This document shows positions 54,814 through 64,000 of a DNA stretch of 64,000 nucleotides, piece after piece. Every line of letters begins with the position of its first letter. The first letter of the stretch is position 1. Made by a program: the position numbers and the translations under genes. The notes under the pieces were generated by a model that saw only the letters and a program-made list of their open reading frames with translations, was not told the origin of the DNA and did not search any database. Source of the stretch: Conchocele bisecta (taxonomy: Eukaryota > Mollusca > Bivalvia > Lucinida > Thyasiridae); assembly GCA_029237695.1 (NCBI GenBank), contig CM055266.1, positions 124,238,569-124,302,568 of the forward strand. Direction: 5' to 3'.

Positions 54814-54958
54814 ATTAAGTATTTTTATTAAAAGAACGCGGACTTTATTTTACGTTGCTGTGACCTGTATATGTGCATGTAGATAGTATCACAGTTTCGA
54901 GTTTTGTTTCTGCATTACACACACATGGGCAATGCATGGACATGAGGATGTGATAACA

Positions 54959-55406
54959 CAGTTAGATCACGTTCGTCCGCATGTACGATCGACATAAAGC
55001 TCGTGGATTATTATAGGAATGAATGGCCTTTTTGTGGAATTTATCGGGGTATAAACTTGGAAAAGTCGCGGGAATACTCTGGACGAAGGCCGGAAGGCCT
55101 CGTCCAGTATTCCCACGACTTTTCCAAGTTTATATCCCCGATAAATTCCACAAAAAGGCCAGTCATTCCTTATAATTCCAGCATTTTAAATAAATTCATC
55201 AAGAAAATGTGTTTATTTTCCGTTTTCTTAAGAATTATTTTAACTGCGCCTCACGGTTGCGGAAAGTAGTTCGGCGTGTGAGTTTACTGGGGTATAACTT
55301 TTGGACAGAGACTTGCTACGAGCCAATCAACTGTTAGGGAATTGTGTAAATATTTTGTGCTGGAATTATCTCCTCGTACATGCGGACGAACCGTGATCTA
55401 ACTGTG
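54959..55406. mobile_element. Family L palindrome interrupted by family K
   Basis: CAGTTAGATCACGTTCGTCC and GACGAACCGTGATCTAACTG are its arms. The loop CTCGTGGATTAT / ATTATCTCCTCGTAC is broken by K, with ATTAT on both sides. Confidence 0.65.
55011..55372. mobile_element. Family K element, full copy
   Basis: TATAGGAATGAATGGCC, long hairpin (GGAATTTATCGGGGTATAAA and complement around GGCCGGAAGGCC), then a unique tail through TTTCTTAAGAATTATTTTAA to GTGCTGGA. Confidence 0.65.
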
Positions 55407-55532
55407 GCATACATAACACGACAATGTGTTGTCAGTCAGCGTGTACTCGGTCAATGCATAGCGAGTTAACTCATACATTACTAACTCAATAACGTGTTGG
55501 AGATGTCCCGTGGCCTATGTAACATCGTCATA

Positions 55533-55761
55533 CAGGGGCGGATCCGGAGGGGGTTCCGGGGTTGCACCCCCTCCCCCCCCCCCCGTTCAGCCACGGAGTT
55601 TACATAGATCATAGTTTACCACCAGTTGGAGTCTGAATTTAAATGCCGTAAAACACAGGAAAGTGCATTTCGAAGAGCTAAACAATAGGACAACCCGCTA
55701 TTTGCGAACGGTAACTTGCAATTACTCCCGTACCGTCCGTAGCTAGCTGGATCCGCCCCTG
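55533..55761. mobile_element. G-rich hAT-like element, 5-bp TSD TCATA
   Basis: Ends CAGGGGCGGATCC and GGATCCGCCCCTG are perfect complements. TCATA lies on both sides (55528-55532 and 55762-55766). C run at 55570-55584, then GTTTACCACCAGTTGGAGTC as in 30308-30584. Confidence 0.8.
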
Positions 55762-56225
55762 TCATACACTATATGGCGTTAAAGACAACTTGTTATCAGA
55801 CAGCGTGAACTCGGCCAATGCATACATTGACAACTCCGTAACGTAACGGTTTGTTCCGTGGTCTATATAACATCGTCATACACTATGGCGGTATTTGCAC
55901 CGTTGTAGTTCACGCTCGATGCCCTATTGTTGCGCTCTCTCATTACTCGGCTTCATGACGTCTGAACCCGACTGCCGGCAATGCGACCATTATCCCGTAC
56001 ATAATAGGCAAACAGCACCGTCGGGACCAATGGCGCAGTAACGGTCGTATTATCAGATCACGCAATGGTTGCCTATAGTCGATATTGCCAGTGGCACAGC
56101 GGTGAGGAATCGAGCAGTAAATAATAATAACAGCCCTGCATGATCGACTATGGTTCATCGATGTCTATTGTTCATGTGTGAAACGAAGCCAGTGATGCGG
56201 GCATGGATAACTGTATTCGCTATTT

Positions 56226-56849
56226 TGTGTTTTACACAACCGCCTGTGTTCATTTTTCACAGATTATCAACATGACCATCTAGTGGCAATGTCTATACGG
56301 TACCATGCATTTGATTGTCTGAGCCTGAGTTGTACCACAGCTCAGGCTCAGTCAATCAAGGTGCTTGACTTCAAACATAATATTCAAGTATTTTAAATAG
56401 AATAATTCCAGCACAAAAATATTTATACAATTCCCTAACATTTGATTGGTCCGTAGCAAGTCTCTGTGCAAAGTTTATATCCCAGTAAACTCCCATGCCG
56501 AACTACTTTCCGTAACCGTCAGGCGCAGTTAAAATAATTCTTAAGAAAACGGAAAATAAACACATTTTCTTGATGAATTTATTTAAAATGCTGGAATTAT
56601 AAAGAATGAATGGCATTTTTGTGGAATTTATCGGGGATATAAACTTGGAAAAGTCGCGGGAATACTGGACGAGGCCTTAAAAAAATTACAATTTTCGATT
56701 TTTTTTTTAGAAAATTGTAATTTTTTATCTCTTCGTCCAGTATTCCCGCGACTTTTTCAAGTTTATACCCCGATAAATTCCACAAAAAGGCCATTCATTC
56801 CTATAGTAATTGACAAATGTTGGCAAGAATAGCGCCGGCGGTAGTGTAC
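56226..56849. mobile_element. Family J element split by family K
   Basis: ACCGCCTGTGTTC and the GAGCCTGAGTTGTACCACAG core lie left of the insertion. TAATTGACAAATGTTGG and GCGCCGGCGGTAGTGTA lie right of it. Confidence 0.6.
56399..56806. mobile_element. Family K element, inverted, with replaced loop
   Basis: GAATAATTCCAGCAC to CATTCCTATA. The hairpin loop GGCCGGAAGGCC of other copies is replaced by an AT-rich hairpin (about 56686-56731) pairing AAAAATTACAATTTTC with its complement. Confidence 0.65.
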
Positions 56850-58100
56850 CAGTAATGTTTCTCGCAGAAAAACACAATTTTAAGACTTCTACATGATGAA
56901 AAATAGAAGTGGACGACTATGGATAGTGAAGACAGTTTTAAATGATGAACAATAGGCGCTGATTTTTGTTCATGATTTAAAATATCTTCAAAATCGGCTA
57001 TGGTTGTCTCGGACCAAGAGCGCTGGTAATGAAAACGTTCAAAATTGCTAGGTCGTCAGTGGCTTCATTGCCAGCTTCTCTCAACACGTGGCCAGTAGTC
57101 GTCAATGAACAATAGTCTGTTCTACACCGTCCAACTATGGTTCACTTGTGCCGCTGCTGGGTACAGAAATGTTGACCTAATACAGTTTCAAACGAGCGTG
57201 CGTCCGGAGTTCCTGTTTCGGGAAGCCATGCATAGCGTTACTCTGGCTTTCGACGCCTTCTATGACATGTAGAGGTGGTATTGTTGAAGTAGCTTCTGGA
57301 TACGAGTCTGGCGGATGAAAGTAGTTCCATGTCGACCGTCCTACTTTTAATATGTGGCTGTGATTGGAGAAAGCGGGCTTATGGCATACGTGGCTAATCC
57401 AGCTCACAGTCATTATTATAAGGTGCGTAAGTTACTATTCCTGGCCTGTCACGTCATCGGAATATACGTCAGGCATCAGTCCAGTCGTGACCTACACAAC
57501 TTGGATGATACTCCGTGCTTGAACTTCGGCCAAACCCATTCGGTTACCAAATCCTAATCATTTCTACTATTTTGCTCTTTTATCCTGCTATCCTGTTGGA
57601 TTCAATTCACTCCCAAGCAGCTGATGACAAACACATTGTTGAGATGCCAGATTTATTTGACAATATTTCGCTCAGCCATAGAACTCCAAACAAAGAAACG
57701 AATGAATGTATACGTAGAGACGCCCACTCCACGGCGCAACGTCCAACATACATCGACCCGGTATCGATACTACGATGGCCTTGATGGAACACCGTACCTT
57801 GTACAGCAAAAGTGCACAGCACATGACGTACAGATAATGTCTGGCGCTAAAGGCATATTTGCATAGTTTCATTAGTAGATACGGCAGCATGTCACACTGT
57901 AAGATAGTAAAATGGATCCCGGGTTGATAGAAATGATGTTTGCACCAATCGCAGATTGAGTTCCATTAGATTAGAATCTAATCGTGTCGGCGATGACAAT
58001 TTACCTACTTCCTTGACTGAATGGTGGGAAAAGTTGTACCTGATCAGATTGAGAAGATGCGTAGGCTGATCTTGGACTATGCTGGTTGCAAACGTCGAAA
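56850..58100. other. Mostly unique stretch, no gene established
   Basis: Apart from a family C end near 57353 (ATGTGGCTGTGATTGGAGAA) and a C half near 58035-58092, no repeat is recognised. Overlapping frames at 57500-57890 on both strands lack splice signals and domain features. Confidence 0.4.
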
Positions 58101-58198
58101 TGATATGGCGACACTCAAGGATTGGGTGTTTGGGGTGGCCAATTAATGACTCAAATACATGTACGGGCACGGTCCATTCTGGGCAAAAAAATCATATA

Positions 58199-58268
58199 CA
58201 GTAGAACCTCGCTAAACCGGACACCCTGGGAGGTCCCCAGGGTGTCCGGTTTAGCGAATTCTACTGTA
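58199..58268. mobile_element. Family B head palindrome
   Basis: CAGTAGAACCTCGCTAAACC faces GGTTTAGCGAATTCTACTG around CCTGGGAGGTCCCCAGG, with TA on both sides. Confidence 0.7.
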
Positions 58269-58448
58269 ACTCACGAGTATGAACACTGTAATACATGTTT
58301 ATGTGTGTGTGGTGTCCATGAATATGCACTATCACCAGTGATAAATCACTTTGAACTGCATGTACTTAAACGTTTAAGACCCGTTTCAAAACCTTTATAT
58401 ATTGCCAACATCAACGCATCGCGTCGATCTTTTGAGAATATGAATATA

Positions 58449-58790
58449 CAAGGTGTATGATCACGTGGTACTAACAACAACAACAAGTACTGAAATTTCC
58501 AGAATCCATCTGATTCAAAGTACGTATTATTTTATAGTGCCCTTATTACGTAACGGATTTTGATGAAATATGGCGCATCAAACGCGTCTTGTTAAGCTGC
58601 ATTGTGTGGTCTCTGTATATTCTGCGACACAGAAATCGATTCTTCGCAAAAACGACATAAGTCTGTGCTGAACTCCCTGGACCACCAAATCAGCTCATGA
58701 AGAAGGTTTGCTGTGCCATATTTCATCAAAATCCGTTTCATATTAAGGAAATATCAAATAATACTTTCAAGATTTCAACACTTTCAGCAC

Positions 58791-58824
<34 letters not shown>

Positions 58825-58848
58825 ATAACCACGTGATCATGCACCTTG
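58449..58848. mobile_element. Family M foldback element, uninterrupted copy
   Basis: CAAGGTGTATGATCACGTGG to CCACGTGATCATGCACCTTG. CATATTAAGGAAA at 58739-58751 is the pre-insertion form of the H target at 27943. A (GTT)n run expands at 58791-58824. Confidence 0.75.
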
Positions 58849-59199
58849 CTATAGAGCCACTGCGTATAAACAGAAACGAAAACTCACATAGTCTGTAATA
58901 TTGTATGTTACCTATAGTATGTATAGGTGTATGTTCTTCAAGATAATTATACAGCCAGGATTAATTACCGACAGGCAGTTGTAGGAAACTGACTCTGCCA
59001 AGGCCATGGAAGTCTGCACGCACATGCGCATGCATATATATCACTACTCCACGTTCCCATGGAATGTGACTGGGTTTGTTTGGTTATATTAACAAAGTAC
59101 TTGAAATTTCAATTATTTTCTTTTAAAAACCTGGGAATGTATAAATGCCATGTTACGCAGACTAAACATTAACAAGACCGGCGTGCCTGTCTCCGTTCT

Positions 59200-59402
59200 G
59201 GGGCACGTTTCACTAAATTTCGTACGACTAAAATATTCGTAAGTGCAAATTTAGGATCGTCTGGAAATTTCAATTGATGGATATACATTTATTGAGCATA
59301 GGCTGCATATGCAGCCTATGATCAATAAATGTAAATCCAATCATTATTTACAAGAAAACATTGTTAATGTGAATTTTACCGACTATCATCATTTAGCACT
59401 TG
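59200..59402. mobile_element. Family A foldback MITE, right tip missing
   Basis: GGGGCACGTTTCACTAAATT to ATCATTTAGCACTTG. The right terminal arm is lost. Confidence 0.65.
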
Positions 59403-60080
59403 TTAGCCACCTGGTTCATTGTTTGACAATGCAAGTACATGTATTTATTATATACATACCCATGAAATACATAGTTATACGATGTAAATAAAAGTCATGT
59501 TCTTATCGATGAAATAAACAACTTCCGGTGAAAATACGACTACTTCCGCTATCTATATTCATAACGCGCATCTGCAGTGCCGGACTGCAAACAGGCTGCA
59601 AATACACATTCATTACCGTATACAGTCTAAAAAACTGCTAATTTCCATGGAGGGTATATAATAAATAGAATATTCATATTTTTGCAACGAATATGAATAT
59701 CCTCTATGTATTAAAGGCACTGTGTCTCAGATTATTTCTCAATACGTTGTTTTTCACATTATGCGCATCAAACTCTCAATATTAAGGGAGATGAATTCAT
59801 ATAAGCTTCTAGCTTGTTTTCAAATCCTTGTATTTTGTTATGTAACATGTATATTGTACATTTGCCAATAAATATTGTTTAAACTAAACTCTCAATATGA
59901 ACTAATTGTTTGTGAAATGTAAATATTTTGAGTGGATCATACTACATCAAATTATAGAAATAAGTTTCCATTGTAGACACCAGTTTATTAAAAGAAATAC
60001 AATTAAATTACATGTAGTAACCATCGGTTGTAGAACAAATAGCGTTTGCATGGCTCATTATGTTTTTAATATTATCAAGA
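59403..60080. other. AT-rich unique stretch, no gene seen
   Basis: A short inverted repeat (GAATATTCATATTTTTGCAACG with ATATGAATATCC) lies near 59668-59702. No splice-bounded frame is seen. Confidence 0.45.
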
Positions 60081-60083
60081 CTA

Positions 60084-60351
60084 CTGTCTGTTCCAGTTTT
60101 TCTGCCGACAATTTCCAAATGTTCTCGTTGTTCGACCCTCCTGGTCAGCCTACCGTACTCCTCCTTTTTGCCCCATGCTAAATTCCGACATGAAAATCGT
60201 TTTTTCGCAATAAAATCAATATTTTATGCAATTTCATTAAATAAATAAAAACAATTGTTACTGATGAAAAAATATTTACATTTAAATATTTTTTAGAATT
60301 AATATGTTTAATAGCCAAATGTTCGTCGGCAGCAAAACGTGGAACAGACAG
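60084..60351. mobile_element. Family I TA-target MITE, short diverged copy
   Basis: CTGTCTGTTCCAG faces GTGGAACAGACAG, with TA on both sides (60082-60083 and 60352-60353). TTTTTCGCAATAAAATCAAT is shared with 18482-19022. Confidence 0.65.
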
Positions 60352-60484
60352 TAGTTTTTATAACCAATAGCGGATAATACTCTCGCTGGCGAGTCATGGG
60401 TACACTGGGGTTGAGCAACACAAATTTATAATTAAATTATTGTTTACTAATGGGTTCATCATTTTCAGGGCATATCTGAGACCT

Positions 60485-60729
60485 GGGTGCCGTTTCACTA
60501 AACTTCGTAGGACTAAAATGTTCCTAAGTGCAAATTTAGGATCGTCTGGAAAGTTCAATTGATGGATTTACATTTATTGAGCATAGGCTGCATATGCAGC
60601 CTATGCTCAATAAATGTAAATCCAATAATTATTTACAAGAAAACATTGTTAATATGAAATTTACAGACTTATCATAATTTTGCACTTACGAACATTTTAG
60701 TCGTTAACAATTTTAGTGAAACGCCCCCC
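60485..60729. mobile_element. Family A foldback MITE, full copy
   Basis: GGGTGCCGTTTCACTAAACT to TTTTAGTGAAACGCCCCC. TCGTTAACAATTTTAGTG replaces the usual TCGTACGAAGTTTAGTG. Confidence 0.7.
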
Positions 60730-60950
60730 AAGTGTCTGTACTTGGTATTTGCAGCGTTACACAATTCCATAACTAACGCCTATAGTCGACTACCCACCGA
60801 AACTTGGTCAAAAGAATACATTTCTTATGACCCAGCCTGAAACAATAAAAGACCTGTGGTCCGCATGGACAGGTTTCAAAACCACATTGTTACATGGTTT
60901 CCGTTGTTTGCACATATAGCGCGTGCTGTTTGCACATGGCTTTAGGCAAT

Positions 60951-61060
60951 GCTCATTCCGGGGCCGTGCGTAATGGAAGTGCCTTCATGACGTCACTACG
61001 CGGAAGTGCCTTTATGACGTCACTACTTCATGACGTTCATGACGCGGCCCCGGAATGTGC
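60951..61060. repeat. Foldback with two CRE (TGACGTCA) sites
   Basis: Arms GCTCATTCCGGGGCCG and CGGCCCCGGAATGTGC enclose two tandem 27-bp copies of GGAAGTGCCTTYATGACGTC. TGACGTCA lies at 60988-60995 and 61015-61022, the CREB/ATF consensus. Confidence 0.65.
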
Positions 61061-61167
61061 ATATCGAAAATTATCTATGTGAATGGGACGATTTTATAAA
61101 AGTACTGAAAATACTGAATATAATGCTCAAATTACATCAGTTTTTTGTTGGAAATGTAACAATAACG

Positions 61168-61320
61168 TTTGATCATGTCCAGCCGTATGCAAACGTTTGC
61201 TGTGGCCCTCGGGAACTGTTTGAACCAGCCTTCGGGAAACTGTTTGAACCCGCAGCCGCGGGTTCAAACAGTTCCCGAGGGCCACAGCAAACGTTTGCAC
61301 ACGGCTGGACATGATCAAAC
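61168..61320. repeat. Long GC-rich palindrome
   Basis: GTTTGATCATGTCCAGCCGT and complement. The inner arms CCTCGGGAACTGTTTGAACC are repeated once near the centre CCCGCAGCCGCGGG. Confidence 0.75.
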
Positions 61321-61576
61321 CTTATATTCTCAATACTCAGTTCATATCAATGACACATTGGTGATACATACATACAATGCATGCTCATACTTCAGACAGC
61401 CAGTTTACAAGAAAGAACCGACGGTCGATATATCGAACATGCCTCTCAACAGGCACAGCAAACCATTTAATTTAATAACGTATCAAATCAACCATAACTC
61501 ACTTACATCATCGTTACTCACAGCCTAACATGGTTTCCATAGGAAAGTACGCGAACTGGTACTCGATACATATTAA

Positions 61577-61793
61577 CCCTTAGAATGCGGGAACCGAACA
61601 TAGTCGTCTGCTGATAATTCATATTTTGTCTTTTCTCTCAGTAAAAACATGGTTTGGCAGCATATAGAATCATTTCCTTTGGAAATGATAAGGAAATGAT
61701 TCTAAAGTGCTGCCAAACCAAGTTTTTGATGAGAAAAATGGAAAAATAAAAAATATTCAGCAGACGACACACATTAATTCAGCATTGTAAGGG
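61577..61793. mobile_element. Family E element, TTAA/TTAT flanks
   Basis: TTAA at 61573-61576; TTAT at 61794-61797. Ends CCCTTAGAATGC and GCATTGTAAGGG. The centre GGAAATGATAAGGAAATGAT shows a small local duplication. Confidence 0.65.
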
Positions 61794-61830
61794 TTATAAA
61801 CACACAGTTTACGTATGACAACATGACAGT

Positions 61831-61900
61831 CAGTGGAACCTCTATACCCCGGACTCCCTGAGATGCCCCAGAGTGTCCGGTTTAGAGATGTTTCACTGTA
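61831..61900. mobile_element. Family B head palindrome, diverged
   Basis: CAGTGGAACCTCTATACCCC faces GGTTTAGAGATGTTTCACTG around CCCTGAGATGCCCCAGAG. Confidence 0.55.
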
Positions 61901-62046
61901 ATTCCGATGTAAGAGCACTGAAACACATGTCTGTGTGCATTGCAGTAATGGATACTGAGAAACATCTGCGATATTTGACAGTGAAATCGGTCATAATTTA
62001 ACACATCGATGTGGCAATGTTGTTCGGGTTACCGAGGCTCCACTGT

Positions 62047-62287
62047 ATATGTGGTTGTGACTGGAGAAATGAGGCTTATGATATATGTGACCAGTGTAGC
62101 TCCTGGTCCAATACCACGCTGCTGTATCCTCATAACAATCTATATGGCTTGTTAGAAGTATGATGGGTATTTGATTGATGGAATGGCGATCAGTGCAGAT
62201 CCTGATCAGACTGTGCGGATGCACAGTCTGATCTGGATCTACACTGGTCGCAAAACCCGTAACCCCGTTTCTCCAGTGACAGCCACA
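62047..62287. mobile_element. Family C MITE, full copy
   Basis: ATATGTGGTTGTGACTGGAG to TTTCTCCAGTGACAGCCACA. It has all diagnostic blocks in order: ATATGTGACCAGTGTAGCTC, TTGATTGATGGAATGGCGA, CAGACTGTGCGGATGCACAG and ACACTGGTCGCAAAACCC. It is the best reference for the minisatellite's parent sequence. Confidence 0.7.
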
Positions 62288-62424
62288 CGTAAAAAGGATA
62301 CTAGTATATATTCACTGTTCGCGAGCTGATTGTCTAGTAAGGTTAACACATACATCGACGACGGTTTTCTCAATTCAAATTCAGACACGTGTCCACATTT
62401 TACTGGCAACTATCGTTGCCATTT

Positions 62425-62485
62425 GAAGGGGTCAATGGTAAACGGGGGCTAACTCCTTGATGGAGTTAGCCCTTTTTTCCCGATG
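62425..62485. repeat. Short palindrome GGGCTAACTCC...GGAGTTAGCCC
   Basis: GAAGGGGTCAATGGTAAACG leads into the palindrome. A relative with GAAGGGGTCAGTGGAATAAG and GGGGCTAACTCCGTC is at 33509-33548. Confidence 0.5.
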
Positions 62486-62989
62486 ATCCGTTCAATAGAC
62501 AAATCCCACTGGAAATAGTATACGATGCAGCTGCCGTATCTGTCTTTGAGAAGCAATCCGTTATTTGTATGTTAGGCGAATGATGTTGTTTGGAATAATG
62601 TTAAAATAGTTCACTTCATACGTTGTCAGAAACAGTACACACAGCCATACCTCATTATTTCGTTTGTTAGTAAAACTTATTTGAACCCAATTAACACGCC
62701 CAATAAGAGCACAGCCACGTGTGCACTGAAATGCAATTTTAATTGTTGGGGAATGCTAACATCATTATTAAATTAACGTGCAATCAGGGTGTACACGAGA
62801 AATTCCCGCAAATTGTCTACAAACGGAAATGTTCGCCTGATATGTTTCATTGTTAATACAATAACGGGTTCTGGAAGCGCAATGGAGAAGCATGCCGTAC
62901 ACTATCAAACATGTTCATCATCAAGCACGAATGGTTAATATTAAACAATCAACAACAAATTTGATTCACCGTAAACGAGTTAATTAAAA

Positions 62990-63200
62990 CTACCTCTCTA
63001 AACCGGACACCAAGAAAATATATGTGATCTCATTTTGAGAGATTTCGTATAACGCAGTTCAGATAACAATGCATGTTCATGATTGCAAAAGACATACGTA
63101 TGCCCCAGAATATTCATATGCTTGATTTACAGTGGAACATCTCTAAACCGGACACCCTGGGGACCTCCCAGGGTGTCCGGTTTAGAGAGGTTTCACTGTA
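62990..63200. mobile_element. Family B MITE, left tip missing
   Basis: ACCTCTCTAAACCGGACACC, body with ATGTTCATGATTGCAAAAGA, then the TA-flanked head hairpin 63130-63198. Confidence 0.6.
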
Positions 63201-63402
63201 TTTCTGAAACAGATATTACGTAATGTTACGCGAGTAACGCTGGAAACGAATCCCTAAACAAATGCGGAATTTATCCTAGTCTGTCTACCACATTCAAAAG
63301 GAAACCCGTCAACATTTTAAAGTAACTGCCTCCGCAATAAATCAAAGGCTTGCTACTTAGGCGTGTTATCTCGTAGATGAGACACAATTACGTTAAACAA
63401 TG

Positions 63403-63566
63403 TTATCTGTTTGGCAATGGGTGGTGCGCTTGGAAGGCAACAGCGGGAGTTGGCAGGGGTTCCACAAAGTTATCATTCTTTGACAGATGGTTAAAATTTA
63501 GTTCATCACAAACTTCGCTAATTGATCGTTTCACTTGGTAACTCTTTTGCATGAGGTAACTCTCAT
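63403..63566 (-). CDS. Candidate terminal exon of a second minus-strand gene
   Basis: A good acceptor (CGCGTTATTCTTGCAG) precedes base 63566. From phase 1 the frame gives ESYLMQKSYQVKRSISEVCD, ELNFNHLSKNDNFVEPLPTP, AVAFQAHHPLPNR and then TAA at 63403-63405, 53 codons in all. The sequence is not part of any repeat family here and reads like ordinary soluble protein. No donor is seen, so it would be a last exon; upstream exons would lie beyond 64000. No canonical poly(A) signal is obvious within 150 bases. The product is not recognised. A chance frame remains possible. Confidence 0.4.
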
Positions 63567-63950
63567 CTGCAAGAATAACGCGCACGTAGGACAATTTAAG
63601 TTGCATATGAGCAGAGACGATGGAACTCCCCACCCCCGAACGTATGCATTCGCAACACATGTATAACGAGGACGTTGTAAAGTAACCATCACATACATGT
63701 AGTTCAATTTGACACACACAAAATCATTTATTTGTTCTTAGGAGTATGTGAATCTAGTGTTCCTTCGTGCAGATCCAGAGAAAACAGGTTGCAGATCGTG
63801 TGACAGTAGGTTCCACAGCATCCATACGGATAGTGAAAGTTGGAGATAATCGCCATAGTTGGATGAAGTTATACAGTAAAAACTATTCGGTTTCGCCGAC
63901 CTATATATCGACAACGTTGCCAAATTAATAGTGGAAGTAAATTACCTGGG

Positions 63951-64000
63951 CCCGGTTGCTCAAAACCTCTGTTAGCTTAACAGACTGTTAAATCCTTAGC
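63951..64000. mobile_element. Family T palindrome, left arm, cut by window end
   Basis: GGGCCCGGTTGCTCAAAACC through TTAACAGACTGTTAAATCCT, matching 28892-28945. Confidence 0.7.

Noticed and set aside
6204..59491. Recurrent short frames beginning MQPMLNKCKSNN (for example at 6204, 24284, 44154, 59309)
   Set aside because: Each is the translation of the family A palindrome. The repetition comes from the element, not from a gene family.

Overview
The window is eukaryotic intergenic and intronic DNA: short spliced-exon candidates scattered among very many small, non-autonomous DNA transposons with palindromic (foldback) structure, tRNA-headed SINEs, a solo-LTR candidate, minisatellites and G-runs. 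There are no operons, Shine-Dalgarno sites or long ORFs. Repeat style, in particular the family ending GGCTGTGACTGGAGAAAT with a GATCAGACTGTGCGGATG core, is what I associate with bivalve molluscs. That assignment comes from memory and is an inference, not a search result. I recognise no transposase or reverse transcriptase ORF anywhere, so every element looks non-autonomous.

Genes. The best-supported gene is on the minus strand. Three exons at 14817-15005, 13558-13659 and 7116-7276 have good splice sites, are all joined in phase 1 and stay open across both junctions. They encode a cysteine-containing extracellular segment, a Pro/Thr-rich linker and a C-terminal hydrophobic tail of the kind that directs GPI anchoring. 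Its last intron holds a 4.9-kb minisatellite. A TATA/initiator promoter with a short first coding exon (34405-34562, minus) could be its 5' end or another gene's. A second minus-strand gene may end at 63403-63566. Weaker single-exon candidates are listed with low confidence.

Layout. 0-7 kb: nested MITEs, including a three-level nest at 0.9-2.1 kb. 7.1-15.0 kb: the three-exon gene, the 30-bp minisatellite (7.73-12.6 kb) and a stack of TTAA-flanked elements (13.68-14.70 kb). 15-35 kb: MITEs, a ~100-bp tandem array, a foldback with duplicated head palindrome (20.5-21.0 kb), a TTAA element carrying a host-like promoter and exon (27.95-28.65 kb), a solo-LTR candidate and a SINE. 35-64 kb: a 26-bp array, a 52-bp array, further MITEs and unique AT-rich DNA.

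The main result is that the elements date and explain one another. Uninterrupted relatives in the same window serve as empty sites, proving TTAA duplication for one family and about 5-bp duplication for a G-rich family, and giving an insertion order for others. The minisatellite can be traced to a rearranged MITE. Working letters (family A, B, C...) are mine and have no outside standing.
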